The translations under genes and the position numbers were made by a program. Shown one piece after another: positions 58,836 to 64,000 of a stretch of DNA of 64,000 bases (position 1 is the stretch's first letter; every line of letters begins with the position of its first letter). The notes below the pieces were generated by a model, which saw only the letters and a program-made list of their open reading frames with translations, was not told where the DNA came from and did not search any database. This stretch comes from Flavobacterium hercynium. Its GTDB lineage: Bacteria; Bacteroidota; Bacteroidia; Flavobacteriales; Flavobacteriaceae. The stretch covers positions 62,001 to 126,000 of the forward strand of contig NZ_MUGW01000025.1 in the NCBI RefSeq assembly GCF_002217285.1. The letters are read 5' to 3'.

Positions 58836-60333
58836 AATTATATCCGTATTAAGTATTGTAATAGCCTTATTGGCATCTTGTTCTAAGGATGATTACAGAC
58901 TAGATAATTCAAATGTTGATCCGTATGTTCGTTTCAATTTTTTAGTGAACAGCAACAACACGCCACTAGAATATCCTGCTGTGAGTACGACTTTAGTACC
59001 TGCTAACACCTATGACAATAAATCTATCAAAAAACTAAAAGTTCCGGTAACGTTAAGTTCTCCTACTCTAAAATCTGCCGTAAGTGTAAATTTCAGTGCT
59101 GCAACTTCCGGAGATGCCAATAGTTTTAGCGTAGAACCAGCAAGCGAATTATTATTTGCAGGCAATCAGTTAACCGATACTATTTATCTTTCGTTTGATA
59201 AAAGGTGGAAAGACAAACAAATGATTACATTAAAATTAGAAAATGCTTCTGATCCTGCAATTCATATCGGAAATCTAAATACTTCGGCACTTAATGATGC
59301 TTTTACTATTAATTTAGAAGAAATAGTTACATCGTATTCCTTATCGGCTAATCTTATGAATGTCAAAGGAGAAGTAGGCGAAACAATCGATTTTAAGGTA
59401 AACTTCCCTAACGGATTTATTCCTTCTGAAATGGAGAATTTGGACATCTTTAAATTTGATAATGGTTTTGAGTACAAACTAACTCATGACGATTATGGGG
59501 ACAACAGAAGCTCGATTACTTATCATTTAACGCTTTTAGAGGACATTCAAAACGATGATATTCCGTATGACACAACCATTACATTAGTTAGCACAACCAA
59601 TTACATCGCAACAGGAAATCCAACACTGCAAATTTCTAAACCAATTAAATCACAAAGGGATATTTTAGCCAATCCGGCTGCTAAATTCTATGATTTATCC
59701 AATAAATTTTATTTGACGTATGGAGAATGCTGGTTCGACAAAAGTGGTGTTTGTGCATGGCAGGCTTACAATGCCTTTACGTTTCCGGTTGTAGTACAAA
59801 AAAACAGCACCAATGCTATTTTGTATAGTGATAACGGAACTGCCGATCCTAATGATGATATCTACCACGATGCGTTTAAAATTGGATTCAATGTAGCTTC
59901 AGGTACCAGTACAACAAACTCGTTTAACTTAAAAAGATGGTTTAGTAACGAAAGTACAGCATCAGCAAGTTCTCCGGGCTTTAACATTACCTCAGCAATT
60001 GAATTTTTCCCAGAAAACGGAAACAGTACCACCAACGGAAGTGTGCTGATCATTCCACAATCTATTGCTATTACCGCATCGAGTACGAGTGCAGAAACGG
60101 CAGCAGGTGTTAAAAAAGATGCTCATATCATTAAAATTTCCGGTGAAGGAAAATACAAAGAAATCAGCGCAGGCTTGTTCGAAATCAGTTTTGTATTAAC
60201 CTTAGAAAATGACCTGCTGTTTGGTGGAGAAGTTTCTACGCAATACAGAATGTATAATAATAAAGTATATCCTAAATTAGATCCAATTAACGACGCTTGT
60301 CCTAAAGAAGTTACGTTACCGGCTAAAATTTAG
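58822..60333 (+). CDS. SusE/F-position surface lipoprotein, function unknown
   Basis: A 503-residue lipoprotein (lipobox ALLASC, Cys20). I do not recognise a named family with confidence. The first half (about 30-165) looks like the DUF4843-type beta domain found next to SusD genes (PYVRFNFLVNSNN, KLKVPVTLSSPTLKSAV, LIYLSFD-like strand patterns). The second half is beta-rich, with a Thr/Ser-rich segment (GTSTTNSFNLKRWFSNEST). The 14-bp overlap with susD and its place in the unit suggest an auxiliary ligand-binding protein on the cell surface. Confidence 0.75.
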   Translation: MNRIKIISVLSIVIALLASCSKDDYRLDNSNVDPYVRFNFLVNSNNTPLEYPAVSTTLVPANTYDNKSIKKLKVPVTLSSPTLKSAVSVNFSAATSGDANSFSVEPASELLFAGNQLTDTIYLSFDKRWKDKQMITLKLENASDPAIHIGNLNTSALNDAFTINLEEIVTSYSLSANLMNVKGEVGETIDFKVNFPNGFIPSEMENLDIFKFDNGFEYKLTHDDYGDNRSSITYHLTLLEDIQNDDIPYDTTITLVSTTNYIATGNPTLQISKPIKSQRDILANPAAKFYDLSNKFYLTYGECWFDKSGVCAWQAYNAFTFPVVVQKNSTNAILYSDNGTADPNDDIYHDAFKIGFNVASGTSTTNSFNLKRWFSNESTASASSPGFNITSAIEFFPENGNSTTNGSVLIIPQSIAITASSTSAETAAGVKKDAHIIKISGEGKYKEISAGLFEISFVLTLENDLLFGGEVSTQYRMYNNKVYPKLDPINDACPKEVTLPAKI

Positions 60334-60350
60334 TAACATTAAAACAGAAG

Positions 60351-60400
60351 AACGCCTAAGCATCTTTTTTATTCTCGAATAATCAGGATGCTTAGGTGTT
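60351..60400 (+). other. Stem-loop between the lipoprotein and cytochrome c peroxidase genes
   Basis: The 14-base arms AACGCCTAAGCATC (60351) and GATGCTTAGGTGTT (60387) pair with one G-T wobble around 22 bases. The left arm is followed by T6, but no T-run follows the right arm. It could be a poor terminator or an mRNA-stabilising hairpin that tunes the peroxidase gene relative to susCD. Confidence 0.6.
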
Positions 60401-60433
60401 TACCATTATCACAAAGCATTGATTGAAACTAAA

Positions 60434-61582
60434 ATGAAATTGAAAAAACTAATTTTACCCCTTGTTCTCTTATTGAGTTTAACTGCTTACAAAAGCATTG
60501 AAGAACCCGAATATATTGATATTCAAGAATTAAGGAAATTGTATTCCAGTGGTGATCCTTCGACATGGCCGGCAGCACAATTACATGAAAATGTAGACAA
60601 AACAACATTCCAGGATATTGGAGTGCTTCCTGCTATGCCCTATCCTGCTTACAATCCGTATTCTGAAGAAAAACAAAGTTTGGGTAAAGTACTTTTTTTT
60701 GATCCCAGATTATCTTCAAGCGGTCAGATTGCCTGCGCTTCCTGTCATAATCCTGAGTTGGGCTGGACGGATAATCTAACGCGTTCTTTTGGACACGATC
60801 GCCAAACAGGAAAACGAAACTCCATGACTATTTTGAACTCTGGTTACGCCACTTCTCTTTTTTGGGACGGACGTGCAAAAAGCCTTGAAGATCAGGCACA
60901 GTTTCCTATTGGTGATCCTTTAGAAATGAATGAAAAACTAACGATTGCTGTTGATAAAATAGCAAAGGTAAAAGGATATAAACCTTTATTTGAAGCTGCT
61001 TTTGGTGATTCAAAAGTTTCGCTGCAAAGAATTCAATATGCTATTGCTACTTTTGAGAGATCAATTAAAAGCCCAAAAAGTAAGTTTGATCATTTTGTGA
61101 GCGGAAAATCAGAAGCTTATACAGATCAGCAGGTAAAAGGATTGCATTTATTTAGAACCAAAGCGCAATGCATCAATTGTCATAACACGCCTTATTTTAG
61201 CGACAATCAATTTCATAATGATGGTCAGACTTTATTTGGAACTAAGTTTGAAGATTTCGGACGTTACAATGTTACCAAAGATGTAAAAGATATTGGAAAA
61301 TTCAGGACACCAACATTACGTGAAGTTGCCAATACAAAACCATGGATGCATCACGGTCATTTTCCGTCATTGCTCGATGTAGTTGAATTATATAATTTAG
61401 GAAATCCATCTCCGGTACAAAAAAGATATCTGGGAACAGCACGCGATTCTCTAATTCCTAAATCTGATCCAATGCTTCAAAAACTTAGCTTAAGCAAAGA
61501 AGAAATTGGTGATCTTTTGGCTTTTATAGAAACATTGAGCACACCAAATCAAAGAATTATGATACCAGCATTGCCTAAATAA
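60434..61582 (+). CDS. Di-haem cytochrome c peroxidase (MauG/CcpA family), periplasmic
   Basis: Di-haem peroxidase-family protein, 382 residues from the ATG at 60434. The upstream ATG at 60419 adds only IETK. The signal sequence KKLILPLVLLLSLTAYKS is followed by two haem c sites, CASCH (Cys101, Cys104, His105) and CINCH (Cys246, Cys249, His250). Family blocks include GKVLFFDPRLSSSGQIACASCH, RNSMTILNSGYATSLFWDGRA and FRTPTLREVANTKPWMHHGHF. Such enzymes reduce peroxide or oxidise bound substrates. It follows the SusCD-lipoprotein unit by 100 bp on the same strand, which suggests a shared role, perhaps oxidative release of a metal or haem, though this is inference. Confidence 0.94.
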   Translation: MKLKKLILPLVLLLSLTAYKSIEEPEYIDIQELRKLYSSGDPSTWPAAQLHENVDKTTFQDIGVLPAMPYPAYNPYSEEKQSLGKVLFFDPRLSSSGQIACASCHNPELGWTDNLTRSFGHDRQTGKRNSMTILNSGYATSLFWDGRAKSLEDQAQFPIGDPLEMNEKLTIAVDKIAKVKGYKPLFEAAFGDSKVSLQRIQYAIATFERSIKSPKSKFDHFVSGKSEAYTDQQVKGLHLFRTKAQCINCHNTPYFSDNQFHNDGQTLFGTKFEDFGRYNVTKDVKDIGKFRTPTLREVANTKPWMHHGHFPSLLDVVELYNLGNPSPVQKRYLGTARDSLIPKSDPMLQKLSLSKEEIGDLLAFIETLSTPNQRIMIPALPK

Positions 61583-61634
61583 TATTGTTTATCCAACTGA
61601 AAAAATGTGAATTATCCCCAAAATTCACTTTATA

Positions 61635-61670
61635 AAAGTCTGTTTCATTAATTTGAAATAGGCTTTTTTC
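61635..61670 (+). terminator. Intrinsic terminator after cytochrome c peroxidase
   Basis: AAAGTCTGTTTCA (61635) pairs with TGAAATAGGCTTT (61654) with wobble pairs and a 6-base loop, followed by T6. It lies 53 bp after the stop. Confidence 0.65.
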
Positions 61671-61707
61671 AAACCTAATTATTCAGAATCATTTATCATT
61701 TATCTCT

Positions 61708-61917
61708 ATGAACAATCTAGTTGAAAATTTTGCCGTAAGTCTTTACGTGTATCAAATCGCATTTTTAATGCATCTTATTCTGGTTTCATTTTCTATACAT
61801 TATATTTTAAAAAACAGACAACGATTAAAAAATCCTTACGTTATTATTGTACTATCGATTTTGTTTCCTTTTGTAGTTTCAATTCCGGCTATTGTAATCC
61901 TTAGGAGAAAGGAATAA
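61708..61917 (+). CDS. Small membrane protein, unknown function
   Basis: A 69-residue protein with two hydrophobic segments (about 8-33 and 43-63) joined by a basic loop (LKNRQRLKNPY), ending RRKE. No family is recognised. The codon use fits the genome, and the hydrophobic pattern with positively charged loop makes a real inner-membrane protein likely. The terminator at 61635 and the repeat array just after its stop isolate it from its neighbours. Confidence 0.55.
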   Translation: MNNLVENFAVSLYVYQIAFLMHLILVSFSIHYILKNRQRLKNPYVIIVLSILFPFVVSIPAIVILRRKE

Positions 61918-61936
61918 TTTTTAACAAGCACAAAAT

Positions 61937-62230
61937 ATCGGTCGATCCTATGGATCTTTTTCTACCTATCTATATCTAAAAAAAACCGGATTAAAATCCG
62001 GCCCTACGATATCTATCGAGCCACTGGCTCTTTTTTCTATTACAATACCTAAAAGCGGGATTAAAATCTAAACCTATAATATTGGTCGAGCCACTGACTC
62101 TTTTTTAGGAAACTTGCTTCTCTTTATAACAACTATAAAAGTTCCGGAGGAACGAATAATTTTGTAGTAACGGATTTTAATCCGTTGATATTAGAACGAT
62201 CGCAACTAAAGTTCCAGAGGAACGGTCGAT
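61937..62230. repeat. Array 1 of two-hairpin palindromic elements (REP/BIME-like)
   Basis: Five elements of one design fill this gap. They are a half copy GATCC-TAT-GGATC at 61944; a full plus copy with palindrome CCGGATTAAAATCCGG at 61986 and GAGCC-ACT-GGCTC at 62018; a decayed plus copy at 62055-62106; a full minus copy with GTTCC-GGA-GGAAC at 62141 and AACGGATTTTAATCCGTT at 62169; and a half copy GTTCC-AGA-GGAAC at 62211. Between the two palindromes each full copy has a CTACRATAT-like spacer and each ends in a T-run. The 462-bp gap 61918-62379 otherwise holds only a promoter. Confidence 0.9.
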
Positions 62231-62313
62231 ATTATATTGTAATCTCATTTCTTTTTTAGTTTGCAAAAATTCATCATTTTTAATTATTCCTTCATCGAGG
62301 TATAGAATGTTCA

Positions 62314-62348
62314 TTGGCCACTTCTAAAAACGATATTCATTAAATTTG
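62314..62348 (+). promoter_or_regulatory. Candidate promoter of the VOC-family gene
   Basis: TTG (62314-62316) and a perfect TAAATTTG (62341-62348) are separated by 24 bp, one base beyond the usual range. The start codon follows 31 bp later. Confidence 0.5.
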
Positions 62349-62379
62349 ATTCAGTCGAATATTTAAAAATAGTATTACC

Positions 62380-63033
62380 ATGAAATTAGAACATATTCAA
62401 ATTCAAACCAACGATATTCAAAAAACAGCTGACTTTTACAGCAATGTATTAGAGTTGCAAATTCTTGAACAAAATTCCAAATCAGTAACAATTCAGGCAG
62501 GAGCTTCAATCCTGAAATTTACCGAAAATACCCAATTTGATTCTACGTATCATTTTGCTTTCAATATTCCCGAAAATAAATTGAAAGAGGCAATTCAGTG
62601 GTGCCAAAACAAAGTCGGTTTACTTTTAATTGAAGATCAAAGCGTTGTTGCCACTTTTGAAAACTGGAATGCCAATGCCGTTTATTTTTATGATAACAAT
62701 AAAAATTTACTAGAGTTTATTGCCCGAAATGATCTTAATAATTCTTCAACAGCAATATTCAATTCTAAATTGATTTTGAATATCAGCGAAATTGGTATTG
62801 TTGACGAAAATCCATTTCAACTAGGACAAAAATTAAATACAAAACACGGTTTGGATTTCTTTACTAAAAATCAAAATAGTGAATTCTTCTCTGCTTTAGG
62901 AGATGATGAAGGCTTGCTTATCATCGTACAACCAAAACGAAACTGGTATCCTACGCAAATTCCATCTGAAAGTAATCCGACTGAAATTCGCATTCAGAAC
63001 AATAATGAAGTTGCTACTCTAATCTTTAAATAA
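62380..63033 (+). CDS. VOC-superfamily (glyoxalase/bleomycin-resistance-like) protein
   Basis: A 217-residue cytoplasmic protein of the vicinal-oxygen-chelate superfamily. The N-terminal module (1-115) has the paired beta-alpha-beta-beta-beta pattern: KLEHIQIQTNDIQKTADFYS, then NVLELQILEQNSKSVTIQAG, and AVYFYDNNKNLLEFIARND, with Glu in LLEF and His5 at usual metal positions. The second half (about 128-217) is a weaker repeat of the module (NISEIGIVDENPFQLGQKL). Substrate unknown. It has its own promoter and is flanked on both sides by arrays of palindromic elements. Confidence 0.82.
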   Translation: MKLEHIQIQTNDIQKTADFYSNVLELQILEQNSKSVTIQAGASILKFTENTQFDSTYHFAFNIPENKLKEAIQWCQNKVGLLLIEDQSVVATFENWNANAVYFYDNNKNLLEFIARNDLNNSSTAIFNSKLILNISEIGIVDENPFQLGQKLNTKHGLDFFTKNQNSEFFSALGDDEGLLIIVQPKRNWYPTQIPSESNPTEIRIQNNNEVATLIFK

Positions 63034-63036
63034 AAA

Positions 63037-63391
63037 ATAATCGGTCGATCCTCTTCTTCTTTTACTAAGCCGGATTAAAATCCGGCTCTACAATATTTAT
63101 CGAGCCGATGGCTCTTTTTTTCAGCAACCTAATTCGCTTTTCAATAATTATAAAAGTTTCGGAGGAACGATTCATATTATGTTCAACATGTTTTTAGAAT
63201 CAGCAAAAAATATCGGTCGATCCTATGGATCTTTTTTCTACTACTATACCTAAAAAAACTGGATTAAAATCCAGCCCTACAATATCGATCGAGCCGATGG
63301 CTCTTTTTTATAGTAACCTAATTCTCTTCAAAATAACAATAAAAGTTTCGTAGGAACGATTTATTTTGTAACAACGGATTTTAATCCGTTG
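63037..63391. repeat. Array 2 of two-hairpin palindromic elements (REP/BIME-like)
   Basis: Six elements are present: a broken half copy at 63041; a full plus copy (palindrome AGCCGGATTAAAATCCGGCT at 63068, GAGCC-GAT-GGCTC at 63102); a minus half copy GTTTC-GGA-GGAAC at 63156; a half copy GATCC-TAT-GGATC at 63219; a full plus copy (CTGGATTAAAATCCAG at 63259, GAGCC-GAT-GGCTC at 63291); and a full minus copy (GTTTC-GTA-GGAAC at 63345, CAACGGATTTTAATCCGTTG at 63372). The order half, plus, minus occurs twice. The rest of the gap to 63554 shows no other structure. Confidence 0.9.
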
Positions 63392-63554
63392 ATTTTAAAA
63401 CGGTCAATATTTTATAGCACATTTATTTTGCGAAAAATTTATTTATTACTATAAATCATTATTCAAAATTTAGTTTATTTTTAATCTTCAAATACCACTC
63501 GCTTAGGTGAGAATGATCATTATTATTAAAATATAACCTCAACGCAAAAAAATT

Positions 63555-63971
63555 ATGGTAACTCTTAAAACCTGGAAGGAAAAACCAACAGAAGCTGAAG
63601 CACAAAAAGTAGTCGAAGACTTTTTTGATTATTTGAAAAAAGGAGAATTAGATAATGCTAAAAACCTAGTAGATCATGTTTATGATGATTGGAATGAATC
63701 TATTCACGTAATCTGGCGTGATCACTATCTTATTCATGAATCAGCACAAGATGAATCTTTTGAAGGTAATGAATGGCTAAACAACTTAGAATGGACTCAA
63801 AATCTGGGTATTTTAGATGATTTTATGTGGGGTGAAGAAAAAAATGATTCAACATATTTTGATGTCAGTGTAACCTATCTTGGTGAACCTTCCGGATTTG
63901 CTGCCCAATTTTATCTGGTACATAAAGACGATCTGTACTTTGTAAAAAGAGATTTAATAGATATGCAATAG
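63555..63971 (+). CDS. Small acidic protein, unknown function (NTF2-like fold possible)
   Basis: A 138-residue acidic cytoplasmic protein that I do not recognise. It has an N-terminal helical region (EAEAQKVVEDFFDYLKKGELDNAKNLVD), a Trp-rich middle (DDWNESIHVIWRDHYLIHE, NEWLNNLEWTQNL) and C-terminal strands (FDVSVTYLGEPSGFAAQFYLVHKDDLYFVKRDL). The helix-then-sheet order and length suggest an NTF2-like fold, but this is a structural guess. No signal peptide. It has no operon partner within the window. Confidence 0.7.
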   Translation: MVTLKTWKEKPTEAEAQKVVEDFFDYLKKGELDNAKNLVDHVYDDWNESIHVIWRDHYLIHESAQDESFEGNEWLNNLEWTQNLGILDDFMWGEEKNDSTYFDVSVTYLGEPSGFAAQFYLVHKDDLYFVKRDLIDMQ

Positions 63972-64000
63972 CAAAAATCAATTGCAATGACAATGGCAAT

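Overview
The window looks like a chromosomal segment of a low-GC Bacteroidota, most probably a Flavobacterium. The evidence is the AT-rich base composition, SusC/SusD proteins, FecR and extracytoplasmic-function sigma genes of Bacteroidota type, LytS/LytTR two-component pairs, promoters of the TTTG / TAnnTTTG type, near absence of Shine-Dalgarno sites, and dispersed intergenic repeats. No tRNA, rRNA, CRISPR array, insertion-sequence transposase, integrase or phage gene was seen.

Positions 1-30575 form a large glycan-use region, almost all on the minus strand. It holds a SusC-type transporter (cut by the left edge), GH3, GH92, GH29, GH20 and GH2 exo-glycosidases, a Tat-exported glycosylasparaginase, a lipoprotein of the GH10-like TIM-barrel type coupled to a CBM9-like protein, a GH130 phosphorylase, a sodium/solute symporter, a second GH92, a LytS/LytTR pair, a NagB-LmbE fusion and a second GH29 with accessory domains. 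Taken together these enzymes could strip fucose, galactose, GlcNAc and mannose from an N-glycan, phosphorolyse Man-GlcNAc and cleave the final GlcNAc-Asn bond. The substrate is inferred from the gene set.

Positions 30705-33562 hold metNIQ (methionine import). They are preceded by a promoter, a 31-codon Met/Cys-rich leader ORF and an intrinsic terminator, which together look like a translation-coupled attenuator that I have not seen described. Positions 33789-42624 hold a secreted basic-tailed protein, a tripartite RND efflux pump (TolC/AcrB/AcrA types), a divergent second LytS/LytTR pair and a DUF3861-type protein.

Positions 42719-51960 concern metal or siderophore uptake: a TonB receptor on the minus strand, then a plus-strand operon of a small His/Cys secreted protein, an ABC ATPase, a second TonB receptor and two ABC-2 permeases. 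The operon starts at a TATATTTG element overlapped by a GCAAC-CCA-GTTGC palindrome. Positions 52146-61582 are a sigma/FecR/SusC/SusD/lipoprotein unit followed by a di-haem cytochrome c peroxidase.

The right end (61600-64000) has three small genes and two dense arrays of a two-hairpin palindromic element. Its stems covary between copies and a GTAG-like tetranucleotide sits beside one palindrome, as in REP/BIME elements. A solitary copy lies at 33669. Separate intergenic micro-arrays have strict 7-bp or 8-bp periods (9711, 9799, 19801, 45275, 45383, 46026).
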